The notes beneath the pieces were generated by a model. That model was not told the origin of the DNA, searched no databases, and worked only from the letters and a program-made list of their open reading frames with translations. A stretch of 64,000 nt of DNA from the NCBI GenBank assembly GCA_934045075.1, contig OW203736.1:21615805-21679804 (forward strand), in the 5' to 3' direction. Below, piece after piece: positions 23,995-36,200 of this stretch. The translations under genes and the position numbers were made by a program. Each line of letters opens with the position of its first letter. Position 1 is the stretch's first letter. The DNA is from Yponomeuta sedellus (taxonomy: Eukaryota; Arthropoda; Insecta; Lepidoptera; Yponomeutidae).

Positions 23995-24755
23995 CACTAT
24001 TTTTATTTTTAATGCACTAACCCGTGCTAAGGAACAAATTTAAAAACCTATTTAGAGGCTAAAAATTTCACCCATGCCGGGATTCGAACCCGCAACCTCT
24101 GGCTATCCGTACCAGCGCTCTACCAATTGAGCCAATGGGCGACTCACGACATCAGTGAAATTTCGAACCTCTTTACAATATTCTCTGTATTACGTACAGG
24201 CAGCGACATCTGACTTAAGCAAATTGCATTACTTACAGCCCCGACTACCTACTATGCAGTTAGGTTTAACATCGGAACGATATCACTGTACCCACATGAT
24301 TACACTATTTTTATTTTTAATGCACTAACCCGTGCTAAGGAACAAATTTAAAAACCTATTTAGAGGCTAAAAATTTCACCCATGCCGGGATTCGAACCCG
24401 CAACCTCTGGCTATCCGTACCAGCGCTCTACCAATTGACCTCTAAATAGGTTTTTAAATTTGTTCCTTAGCACGGGTTAGTGCATTAAAAATAAAAATAG
24501 TGTAATCATGTGGGTACAGTGATATCGTTCCGATGTTAAACCTAACTGCAAAGTAGGTAGTCGGGGCTAAGTAATGCAATTTGCTTAAGTCAGATGTCGC
24601 TGCCTGTACGTAATACAGAGAATATTGTAAAGAGGTTCGAAATTTCACTGATGTCGTGAGTCGGCCATTGGCTCAATTGGTAGAGCGCTGGTACGGATAG
24701 CCAGAGGTTGCGGGTTCAAATCCCGTCATGGGTGAAATTTTTAGCCTCTAAATAG
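23995..24755. mobile_element. Compound palindrome of tandem family-1 SINE copies, 14-bp TSD
   Basis: Left arm: one antisense unit (23995-24302, 308 bp) followed by a second, truncated antisense unit (24303-24438). Right arm (24439-24755): the reverse complement of the second unit's tail and of the first unit, ending at CTAAATAGG. The whole block is bordered by the exact 14-bp repeat GCTACCTAACGTTA (23981-23994, 24756-24769), so it entered as one insertion. The unit tail reads ...AAAATAAAAATAGTG. The left unit defines the longest family-1 consensus, with about 190 nt upstream of the tRNA-like core. Confidence 0.88.
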
Positions 24756-24789
24756 GCTACCTAACGTTATCAAAAGGCTTAACGTTAAC

Positions 24790-25245
24790 TATGCACGGCT
24801 TCTCAATCGTGAGGTCGTTGGTTCGATCGTTGGCATCGGTACATCGGCATGTACCGATGACTTTGTTTTCTAAGTTGTACAATTGTGAAGTTATGGTAAT
24901 GAATTTTTCAACTAAAACTTTCGTAAGCACAACACATTGTAGACTTTTAGTCCGGATCTACTTACGCGTGTAGTTATATCGGAAGAGTCCAACCAGGTTT
25001 CGCTCCGATTCGCAGAGCTTAATCATGGTGAGCAGAGACGGAGCTCGCGTCGTCGGTTGTGACGACGACGTCACAACCGTCGACGGTTGACGGTTGGTCG
25101 AGTGTGAGACGTAAGTAGATTCGGACTAAAAGTCTACAATATGGTAATGAAATTAAATGAAAAGGTTTTATGCAAATTGGCACAGAAACTGCGGCTTAAT
25201 GAACGGTGCAATTCAAACTAGGTGTCCATTTCAAAATCTAAATAA
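24790..25245. repeat. Mosaic: family-4 head, fold-back element end, family-6 fragment
   Basis: 24800-24880 is a family-4 tRNA-like head. 24895-25130 matches the ends of the fold-back element at 36178-37005 (GGAAGAGTCC, GGTTTCGCTCCGATTCGCAG) and the 95-bp insert at 59242-59336. 25145-25245 is a family-6 fragment. Confidence 0.55.
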
Positions 25246-25249
25246 TTTT

Positions 25250-26995
25250 GGAGAAAAAAGGGAGTTTACAAATTGGAAAACTATGTTTGCCTAATTTTTA
25301 CAAAACTCATGCATTTTACATGCTTTAATTCCAGACATCATTGTCATCTAACATCGTAGCCAGCAATACCATTCTCTAACATCCCTGCTACGTACAATAG
25401 CCTAACTATGAGGCTTAGTGCGGATATCTAGGTCCATCTAATTAATGCACAGAAGATTTCGTTTCGTAGTACTTTTCAGTATTTAAATAGATAACCTTAG
25501 GCCACAGAGAGGCCCATCCCATCAGCCAAAAAAAGAAGTCGGGGTTTTACTATGATCACAAATTAAATAGCTAGAGTAGCATAGGTGTTTATCATTGACG
25601 ATTAACTAAAGCGATTGCATTACAATAAATAAATACATAAAAGTTAGGGGTAAATAAAAAAGACTGCGTTAATATGACATTAAATATATAAAAAATATAT
25701 TTAAGCAGTAGCGTAGGTGTGTTTTATCGACGATTAACTAAAGCTATTTCATTGCAATAAATAAATACATAGAAGTTAGGGGTAAATAAAAAAGAGTTAC
25801 CGAAAATATGACGATTATATGAATATATAAAAAAAATTTACTAAGTGGGTGGGAGGTAAAAAGAGTGGTGGGTTCGATTGTACTGACACTTTTTGCAAAA
25901 ACGAATCTGTAAACTAAAAAGATATGATTCTTTCCTTTGGTGGCGCTAGCATAATTTTTTTCTTCAAATTCAATGGTGCTAGTGTTAATGCTTGGAGCCC
26001 TTTAAGTCTGCTGTTACGTCGGGCATGCTTTCTCGCTCACACAATCTTACATTCTTTTTATGATTGTAATAAATGAGAATACTTTTGATATGTGGGTTCG
26101 ATAGAAATGAAATTACGGATATTTAAGACGTATTTTCTTATCCTGTATAGTTACATTGAGTTTTTCATTGAGAAAATTTGGTACTAAAATTAATAAGTGT
26201 GGAAACATTTTTTGTTATAAAAACTATCAAAATGTCCATATTTTTTGCTTATCAGAACCTCAGATCACACTTATCAAATGTATACGAATTTTATTATAAT
26301 CACCACAAAAAATCTTCGGTTGTGCGACTATTGGAGGTTGATTACGTAAAAAAACTGTTTAATAATTAATATATTTTTTATTATAGTATGTTTATGATTA
26401 GAAGGTGTAGGTAAGGGGTGATAATATCACGCTATAAACGTTTCTCCATAAGTAGTTTCATAAATAGCCAAGGCTACAAATTAAGATTTGGTGGTGTTTT
26501 TAATTTAGATTTTTTTGTCCTCCAGGATACAGTACGAGTTTGTTAATTTTGTATAATTTTTTTCTAAGCTATGGTGACGTGAGAGAAAACAAGGAGCTCT
26601 CCTTTAATATCCCTATCGAAAGGTATAACCTAGAATATACAATTATTTCAATTCCTGGCTCTTTTAATAATACACATGCCTGCAAAGAGTAACAATCCGA
26701 AAGAGACTGTATAGGCACAGGCTTTTATAATATAAATTGTTCACTCTAATAAACGGGATAGCGCGCAATATTAACTGTATCAATCCAGTTTGTGCATGCG
26801 CCACTGCTGACTGAATTGTATCACTCGTGTTTCCGGTAGTGAGCGTCTGAGCTGTACATCCGATTTCAATTTTCAGGAGATCTAATCAGTCGGTGCTTGA
26901 TACTTCCTCTATATACGGAATCTAATGGGCCAGAATACACCTTAAAATAAATTACAATGTATTCTTAATCATACGTCCTTCAATATCAATGTCCT
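25250..26995. other. Intergenic with a degenerate direct repeat
   Basis: About 25580-25700 and 25700-25830 repeat one another (GTTAGGGGTAAATAAAAAAG, CGACGATTAACTAAAGC-type words), period about 125 bp. No gene seen; very AT-rich to 26.7 kb. Confidence 0.5.
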
Positions 26996-26999
26996 CACT

Positions 27000-27390
27000 G
27001 CTGGGGCACGGGTGTCTTCCTGCATCGCAGAAAGGTTAGGCCATACTCAAGAACATCCTTGGCCATACTCCACTACGAGGGCCAAGTCCGGGTTGGTGGA
27101 GGATTGTAAGACAGTGGGGGGCCTTACTGTCAGAAGTTATCAAGCCGCCCACAAGGCCTCTGACATGACTTAACGACTGCCGTTACACGACAGGCGGCAC
27201 GACGGTTTAACGTGCCTTGAGAAGCAAGGAAGCGTTCGGAAAGAAGCCACTAGCGGTAGTCATTGGAACCGTGCCTATTGTTGCTTAATTCAAGTCATTA
27301 ATTCCAATCACTCGGTTCGACTAGGCCACGAGCGCTTCGATGCTACGTTCTGTCCTGCCCTTATACTTCACGCGCCAAATCCTCACCAAC
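27000..27390 (+). repeat. Dispersed repeat family 7
   Basis: Blocks ACTGCTGGGGCACGGGT, GTTAGGCCATACTC, CAAGTCCGGGTTGGTGGAGG and TCTTACTGTCAGAAGTTAT in order. Other copies lie at 33805-33905, 34725-34860, 35925-35990 (partial), 47465-47810, and inverted at 22130-22260, 45960-46020, 50330-50520 and 58180-58515. It is non-coding and high copy; class not determined. Confidence 0.65.
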
Positions 27391-27399
27391 CCAGTATGG

Positions 27400-29202
27400 A
27401 ATGTGACAGATGATTGGAATCGCTCAGGATTTGGTGCGCATAATTAGGCCTCAGATAGGTCCTACTTTTAGGTTAGGTTATCAGAATTTGTTTTGTTTAA
27501 CGGTTTATAACTTTTATAATTTATGATGTCAATTAAAAGGTTTTGTTGCGTTAAACTAGCGTTTTAAGACCATAAACCTAAGAAACATCTTGCAGAACGC
27601 TAAGGGCCATATAAAAAGTATTCTTAAATAGCGAACTTAAGAACTTAAATTATAATTTTTTTTATGAATACTTACAGCAGGGTTTCTCAACCTTTCGATC
27701 CACATTCAATATTTTAACATTTCATCCCTTTCCCTAGCAGATGAAGAAACATCCACGAAATCGGGATGAGATTGTCTTGAACACGTGACGAAATACGACC
27801 CGAAAGATGAACATCCGAATTAAGCATTTGGACAAGTTACTCTTAGGGCGTTCATGTAATATGGACGCAAAAGGGATCCGTGGAAGTTAGGTTACGAAAC
27901 CCTGACTTACAGCCTTAGCTTCTATTGCTGGGCATAAAAATGCGTCTAAGCAGATCAAGGTAAGTGTAACGTTACCTCACTTAAATGAGCTCGAGCGGAA
28001 AAGGTGTCGCCAGAAACAATGGCTCCGGAACATCCTAGAACTGTGGTAGCCAGCATCAAAGATCTATTGCGGTTGGCAAAAAAGGCAAATTTTTCATATT
28101 CGCAGATTCAGCACATGTCCTGCTTCTATATAACGCACACCAAATCTGGAACGTTCTAATCGTCTGTCAAATTAGTATGGAATTTGACTGACGATTAGAA
28201 TCGCTCAAGATTTTGTACGTATAGTTAGGGCACTGTTCAACAAAGTCTCAATAGTACCACTTGACCTGGTCGCTAAATAGGATACCCTATGCTAAAGGGA
28301 ACAGAGCGGTAATATCCAGTTCTAATAACGAACTGAGCAAAGACAAGTCTCATATCCATTGTATAATCGTGAATTCTGGAATTCATACAAAAATACTGTA
28401 TTCCAAAAAAATCCTATATCCGTGGTTTTTCTTTTCCTTTAACATATTCAGACTACTAAGGGTGTATGTAGACAGATAGAAAACTGACAGACAGCCAAAC
28501 CAGCAAAGATACATCACTTACCTTCAGGCAGGTTCCTTATAAGATATACAACCCTTTGAGATAGTTGCCCTACTTAAACTCAGTTTTAACTTTCAATCAA
28601 CGACAATATGACCCCGTATTCTGCGAAAAATTGAGCTCAACACAACTCAGTCTGCAAGAATACAACGAAAACCAACTGAGAAATTACATTTTACTGCCCT
28701 TGATGCTATTATATATAACATAGTTAACTTGTCTAAACGCGATTATTAGGTAAAATTTGATTAACTACCCCCGAACAGAATAGAACTACCCCACTAAAGG
28801 TAGGGTAGACTACTTACTACCTTTCTTAATTTCTAGAGAAATAACTGAGCGCCAAGAGGCGCTATTACAAGTACATGAGGTTGGTCTTGTATGATGTAGA
28901 TGTAAAGTAGATGTAGATCTTGAGCTAAAACACATTACACAAACAACCCCTAAAAGCGCAGAATATTTTCGTTGAGAAAACATAGTTTCGTGCATTGTTT
29001 TAAAAAAAAGTCACAGATTAAGCAACCTCTTGTTCACAAGTCACAACTTCACATTTCTCCGGAAGGTTAATCTGCGGCAGAACCAAAGGTTTTCTGATAC
29101 TTTCGTTAGCTATGTCGTTGAGAATATTTGCACTAAGTGCGCCCTTGAACAGATGTCCCAAAAAGTGAGCGAGCGAGTAAGTGAGCCAGTGAGTGAGTAA
29201 AA
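27400..29202. other. Intergenic, nothing recognised
   Basis: No exon of the adjacent GLYR1 gene or other gene found. A related pair of segments (GATTGGAATCGCTCAGGATTT at 27412 and GATTAGAATCGCTCAAGATTT at 28192) suggests two copies of a short repeat. Confidence 0.45.
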
Positions 29203-29213
29203 TACCTCAACTA

Positions 29214-29707
29214 TTTTAAACTTTCGCGACTTGTACACATAGTTAGAATGGTTAAAAACCGCCAGGTGGAAAAGTCAGCGATAGCGGAACATCTGCTTGA
29301 ATCAGGATCAAACCACTGGATAGAATTACACAAAGCATCGGTACTTTCCAACGATCGCCATTATTATAGCCGAATTGTGCGTGAAGCGGTTGAAATTAAG
29401 AAACACAAAAATTTTAATCGGGAATGTGGTTTCAAACTGTCGCAAACGTGGGATCCGGTCATCAAGATGTGTTCCAGTGGAAAAAAGACGCATGGCTTAT
29501 CGTCCGAAATTGTCAGTGTAGTGTGTCGCAACCCTAATAGTGCTTTGTGATGGCTGATTGAGGGTAGTCTGAAACCTCATCAGCCGAAGATGCGAACGGG
29601 TGCCAGCCATCAGTCTTCTCGTGACCACGATGACTGTAACGTCGTCGAAACGTCGAGGTAAAATAGCAATAAATTACTACGCGACTAAGCCCCGAAAATA
29701 TTCTAAC
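29214..29707 (+). mobile_element. Penelope-like retroelement, 5'-truncated, 11-bp TSD
   Basis: Bordered by the exact repeat TACCTCAACTA (29203-29213, 29708-29718). The first 32 bp (TTTTAAACTTTCGCGACTTG...) are the reverse complement of the family 3' end preserved at 51823-51860, so the insertion starts with an inverted terminal piece, as is usual for Penelope-like elements. The remainder is the 3' end of the coding region plus a conserved 3' UTR containing ACGTCGTCGAAACGTCGAGG. Confidence 0.75.
29248..29550 (+). pseudogene. Penelope-like polyprotein C-terminus (GIY-YIG region)
   Basis: The fragment reads AIAEHLLESGSNHWIELHKA, then HYYSRIVREAVEIKKHKNFN, then LSQTWDPVI. This spacing (AEH...H.I...A.VL...YY.R.VREA.EI.KH..NFNR) is typical of the C-terminal end of the GIY-YIG endonuclease domain in Penelope-like elements. 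The reverse transcriptase and the GIY-YIG core are missing, so it is a 5'-truncated dead copy. The opening methionine is not a real start. Confidence 0.75.
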
Positions 29708-29806
29708 TACCTCAACTAGCAGTCGGAATTGCGTGATAATAAGTAGCCGCCGAGAGTCTGAAACTCCATCACTCTCTGCGCAGTCCTAGAGGCATCAGGC
29801 ACTTAC

Positions 29807-30220
29807 CTTGGCAGCGGTCCGGTTCCACAGCACCACTTTGTGGCCCGAGTTAAGCAGATTCTTCACGATGCCGCTGCCCATGATGCCCAGACCGAGGAAG
29901 CCGAAGGTCATCTGGGACGCCTGGATATTCTTCTCCAGGAGAGTCTCGGAGACATTCTCCAGGTCTAGGGGCGGGGTGTCCTGGAATATGGGACCTGGGT
30001 TAGCTTCATGTATGAAGGACTGTTAAATACACACAACCTCCACTTTACTCAGTTCCAGTATAATCCGTGACATCGTAAGTATACAAGGACATCACAACCT
30101 AGATGATATTTGATAGAACTACAATTATTGGGAAGCAAGAATGAGAAGTAAGAATGAGAAGTCAAAGTACTTTCCGGTCTAATCTATTTTCTCCTTTATG
30201 AAGGACGCTAGGTGTCAGGA

Positions 30221-30257
<37 letters not shown>

Positions 30258-33200
30258 GGTATATCATTATAATGTGTATTCTAAGTATTATGTTATCCAT
30301 TCGGTATATTGATAAGTATTTTTTTTTTGTTTTACATGATGCGATTTCATATGATAATTTATTTACAATACGAGTTACTCTTTCCGGGCACTACCCGCAC
30401 TTCTATCCATATAACCCAAGGTTAGCTGGAAGAAAATACTCATTAGTATTAAGCTCGCCTTTGTACAAATATGCTTATTGTGCAATAAAGAATTTTCTAA
30501 TCTAATGTGGTAACCCTTAGTCGGACACAGGTAGTATGAATTTTTCATTGGTTTTAACTTAATTTCAAAGGACATTGTCCACTTTGTATAGGCGATTTGG
30601 CCAAACGTGAACAGTCAATTGAATTAAAACTAAGTAGTAGGTTTTGTAATATGAGTTAGTAAGAACCCTATTACAATAATTAATTTGCATCAATATCCCT
30701 GCATTGGGAGTTTTTTGCTGCAAGGAATCCTAAGAATCGATTGCTTTATTTGCCTACCACAAAGTAAGTCCGGTACAAAATTCGTAGTTGAGCCGGGGTC
30801 ATCAATAAACGAAGAATCGGGATCCATTTTTAACAAGCCAAAGTAGTAATAAAACAAACAATATTCACGAGAAGCAAAGAAAGAGCAAAAACAATAATGA
30901 ATGAAACGTTTTGTTTTTTTAGCCGGTGACAATAACAATTCAAACTATTTTTTTTTGTCTAGTGTTGCCATAAATAAATAGTTTACCCTCAAATCCAGAT
31001 TATTTCTTTTAATCATTTTATCGCACCAATAATTGAATACAACATATTATCTAGCAAGTATTGTAATGCCGTTGCATTAGTGAGCATTATTTTTTACCCA
31101 AGTAATACTAAAACACGATGCATTAGAAACTCCAAATTGTTTTCTGTGCAATTCGTATTCCTTAAATTGCAACACTGAAATAAAAAGTAAGGCTGGTTGA
31201 CAAAATAAAGACTGGATTTGAGATAAAATTCTTTTTAGTTTGTAACTCTTTAAAATGTCGATTGATACAACGAGATAAGCAAAAATATTTGTTTTGAAAT
31301 TAATTATAATCAATAATATATATATTAAGGATAATCAGCTGTCAAATTGTAATATAAAGATAATTAAAATACACATGTATCGAAAAAATGTGGGGTTGAG
31401 GTACGGTAAGGGACAGGACAGGTTGATTCAATAAAAGAGGCGATATATTAGCGAAGGGCAAGACACAGTGTACCAGAAACCCTGATTTAAGACTACCCCG
31501 CCGGGATACAGGCGTGAGTCTATGCATGTATAGCCATGCCTGGTTCACTCATGACCACGGAAAAATGATAGGAAAAGGTAAAAATCGTAGTTTATTACGA
31601 CAATACGAGGTACAAACAGCGCTTGTTAATCTGTGGGATTATCAACCTTGCATTGTACCGCTACTGCAGTGGTACCGGGCCCAGAACACCTACCCCTGCC
31701 GCCTAGGCATGACGCGTATGCCGACGGGAAGACCTCTGCCAAATAAGACTTTTTAGTCACAAGGGTAAATGTTCAAAAAGCTTCACCTGCAATCTATGTA
31801 AAGACTAATAAAGGTAATGATTGAAATTTAAAAAAATCAAAATTGATTTATCGTTTAGAAACATAAGGCAGTTTGTAAATCATCTATATTATGATAGTTA
31901 TTAACTTCGATTAACTGCATAATTGGTAATTAAGGCCATACTCTCTGGCCGGCCATACTGCTCGCCACACGTCTCACTGCAGGGCACAGACCTTCTCTCT
32001 TTAAGAGAAGGTCTGTGCCCTGCAGTGAGACGTGTGGCGAGCACATGTTAACTCTGCGTGCTCACTACAAACTCCAACATTCCTGCATCGCGCAATCAGT
32101 GTTTCAATGACATCCCATAAATATAGCGTCCGACTAACAACAGTTGGACCGGCCGTCCCCAGGCATACGATCTGCCTGTCGGGAAATTTCCCTTTTTAGT
32201 GGAAGAGCACGATCACCCGCTCTTCCCTAGTTAGTTAGTTATTTAGACCTGAGATTTACGCACTTAGCCTCATAGTTGGGCCATTGTACGTAGCAAGCGC
32301 TGAGTATTTCTGCGTACGTTAACAATTCAGACACAAGGGTTTCCTTACGATGTTTTCTTTCACCGTCGGCGAGTGGTATTGCTACTATAATTTCATAAAT
32401 GTACATAACTTAGAAAACAAAGTCATTGGTACATGCCGGGGTTTGCACCCACGACTTCAAGATTGAGAAGCCGGCGTTCTACACCGTTCCGCTCTTCCCT
32501 ATAGACGTATTAAGTATGGCGTATTACTTGACGGGAGGTTTGGGACGTAGGACGTATTACAGTACAGGAATGCATTAGTGCAACGTGAAATCTGCACGTT
32601 TTACACCTGCTCGCGCAAGTAATTTACTTATTGTGTATCAATATATAACTGATGTTTATGAAACAATTAACTTTGATCAGTGGAAGACTGGTACAAATGG
32701 TGTCTGCTGGCCCTTACATTAAGCGGTTCGGTCAGCGATAATTTGAACCGTTTGTGCGGTACTTCCCAGACGATGGACCATCTTTCATCGTGCCCCTAAC
32801 ACCTGCACTCAGACGGACCTAATGATTGCAAGTGATTAAGTAGTCAACGTGTCAAAGTGTATATATGAGTATTGCCCCCCGCCCTTCCCGTCCAACCCCT
32901 TACTTTACTACTTCCCACTACTTCCCGGCCATTATACACAAACCAAAGGTTGACTGGAAGAAAATGCTACTTAACATGAAGTACGCTTTTGTACCAATAT
33001 TATCTTTAAATAAAGAATTTAAAGATAATATACAGCTCTGGGAGGCCACTGAATGCTTAGAAGAAGAATATTACAACATTTACAGTCACATACATTGCTT
33101 CTGACCCCACATTAGGATACCTGTGTCATGGTAACCAAAAACAGCGACAGCACCAACATGTAAACATCCAAGACCCGAGGTTCCTTTTTTTTGCCCCAGC

Positions 33201-36200
33201 CAGGCTACTAACCCGGGACCTCTCGCATGGTAGGCAGATGCGCTATCCACAGAGGTCGTCAGTTAAGCTATAAAGCTGTAACCAAGAGGGTGAGTCTCTG
33301 AAATGCATAGTTGTTCACTAGAGTCAATATTAGTCCGGTAATGGTCTTTCATTCACACCATCGGTAGTCTAGTAACCAATCGCATTGCAGCGGTATAACC
33401 CGTGCTACTTCACTCGACGCCGACGCCTCGTGCGATTCGATCTTCTTCGAGAGATGCCTATTTAATTTACGCGGGTTATACATCTGGGTCGCGATTCTGT
33501 TAGTGCATTATAGTACAATGACAGATACATGGACGGGTCACGTGGGATGTTTTCTCGTACCATTGACGCCCAAAAGGTTCGATATATGTGCCCGCGTAGA
33601 CTTGAAGCAGTAATGAAATTAAATCACCATGTTCATGTAGTTGTCATGGTACCATAATGCATTAGCAGAATCTAGGCCCTGGAATTACTTTGTACCTACT
33701 AATATTGCTCTGTAGACTACCAAATTAAAGCAAATATTAACCGTTGTCATGCTCATTTTATTCTATTGTAAAACTATGTGAGGCAGATTCGATTGCAACC
33801 CTGTATGGACCCGTGCCCCACTGTTGGGGCACGGGTCTCTTCCTGCATTGCAGGAAGGTTAGGCCATACTCCACCACGCGGGCCAAGTCCGGGTTGGTGA
33901 AGAGCCAGATTGCATGTATGTAAAGTACTCACCGGTCTCAAAATATTCGACGGGCGATGCAGCAGGCTGGACTTCTTCGAGAAGGAGTGGTTCAGCATCG
34001 ATGGTTTCTCGGGCGCCATATCTCCGTCGGTGTAGGCGCGTCCCAGGGAGGTCCCCTTCGACTTCTTGCGGGGCGTGGTCTTGACTCCGGCCGACGATGA
34101 GCGCTTTATAGGCTTCACCTTTGAAATGCCCAAACGTATCTATAAACGTCAGATGTCTATCATTGTTGGATCGCCTTGTCTTCAGGTGCTTCGGGGTGCT
34201 AAATAGCGTCAGCAATGGAAAAAAATCATAACTTGTGTTATAATACGTTTTAATTTGAACATGAGTGGACATGAGAAATCTTAACAAGTGTCACAATTAT
34301 ATTATTTTTAATGCAATAACCCGTGCTAAGGACAATTTTAAAAACCTATTTAGAGGCTAAAAAGAACCCGCGACCTCTGGCTATCCGTGCCAGCGCTCTT
34401 TCCAACGAGCTAATGGGCGACTCACCGGCATCAGGCAGCGACATCTGGCTGAAGTAATTTGCATCACTTGCAAATTACTTCAGCCAGATGTCGCTTCCTG
34501 TACGTAATACAGAGAATATTGTAAAGAGGTTCGAAATTTCACTGATGCCGGTGAGTCGCCCATTAGCGCCAGAGGTCGCGGGTGGATTTTTTAGCCTCTA
34601 AATAGGTTTTTGAAATCTATTAAAGTTCGATCATAGGTTCTATACTGTAAGTACTAAAAATAGTCATTACAGTTGTTAAAATTTCTCATGTCCACTATTA
34701 GATCGTTATCAACCCTTGTATGACGCCACTGCTGGGGCACGGGTCTCTTCCTGCATCGCAGAAAGGTTAGGCCATACTCCACCACGGGGGCCAAGTCCGG
34801 GTTGGTGGAGGATTGTAAGACAGTGGCGGGTCTTACTGTCAGAAGTTATCAAGCCGCCCTGACACACTTTTAGATAAAAACGTATTGTAAACAGAGTTAT
34901 TATTTTTATCCCACTAGTCGGTAGCACCGCGAAGCGCCTTAAATTATTTTATGCAAATAATATTTAGAGGGAAAGGAGGGAACGCGGATACAAAATAGGT
35001 TACTTTTTGTTGTATAGAATCAGGCGTTACTTTGCGGAAATCCATAATAGCATTAAAAAGTTAAAATTACTTTGCTGAATTCCGCCAAAAATCCCACAAG
35101 CACCATGCGGTTAGCTAATGCACCGCCCTCCCTCCCACTTTTTCAAGCAGAAGCAAGACACGAACACACCACCACCAACACCAATACTTGTGTGAGAAAC
35201 ACGCGTGTTTTCGTGTTTTTTAACCGCATGGTGCTTGTGGGATTTTTGGCGGAATTCAGCAAAGTAATTTTAACTTTTTAATGCTATAGGTTACTTTGTT
35301 TGCTGAGCACGTGTATTATCATTTACTCATTCTACTGAACGAAACATTAATTTATCGTTTGTAATATATCACACTAATATAATAAAGGCGAAAGTTTCTG
35401 AGTGTGTATGTTTATTACTTCTTCACGTCTCCACGGCTGGAGCGATTTTAATAAAATTTGGTATGAAGTTAACTGACACCCTGCTTTAACAAATAGGCTA
35501 CGTTTTACTGCGGGAAATATCTTATTCCCATGGGAAAATCGATAAACCGCCGGTAACACTGCGGGCACAGCTAGTCCAATATAATATTTATTTCCCAATG
35601 AATTTCTTTGCTGACCACACCCTGTATTTTTAGGCTGGCTGAAATTTCTTGAGATTGTATTTTATTTAAGTTTTATTGTGCAATAAACTGTAACATACAA
35701 AATAAATCCTATTTAATTATACTGCTAACAAAATAATTGATTGCTCCCCAAAATCTCAAACTGTATTGCAGGATTCTCTCTGACCCAATATTGATAAGCA
35801 AAAACCCCTTTTGATGGCTGGTGGTGGTAAGTCTTTATTTCTACAGTATTAAGGTTAAAATTCGTTAAAATCACCAGCTTTCCTAAGATAAAAAGATTGT
35901 ACCAATACTAATCGCTCGATATCAACACTTTGTATGTCCCCACTACTGGGGCACGGGTCTCTTACTGCATCATCGCAGGAAATACTACTACTACAATACT
36001 AATCGAAATAACTATAATAGGTAGGTTCGTCGAGAGATCTTCTGATTGCATAGTTAATTTCCGATTCAATTAACTAATCGAAATCGATATCGGAGCGTAA
36101 GCACTATGAAAGTTTGTGCTATCGACAAACAAATAACCACATTAGGCTGTTATTTCTAACGTAATTCCGGATTCACCTAATTAATTTTTCGTCGAAAGAG

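Noticed and set aside
29565..29665. Hammerhead ribozyme in the Penelope-like 3' UTR
   Set aside because: GAAAC and CTGATGAG words occur, but on opposite strands or with wrong spacing; no full hammerhead core could be drawn by eye. A covariance search would decide.
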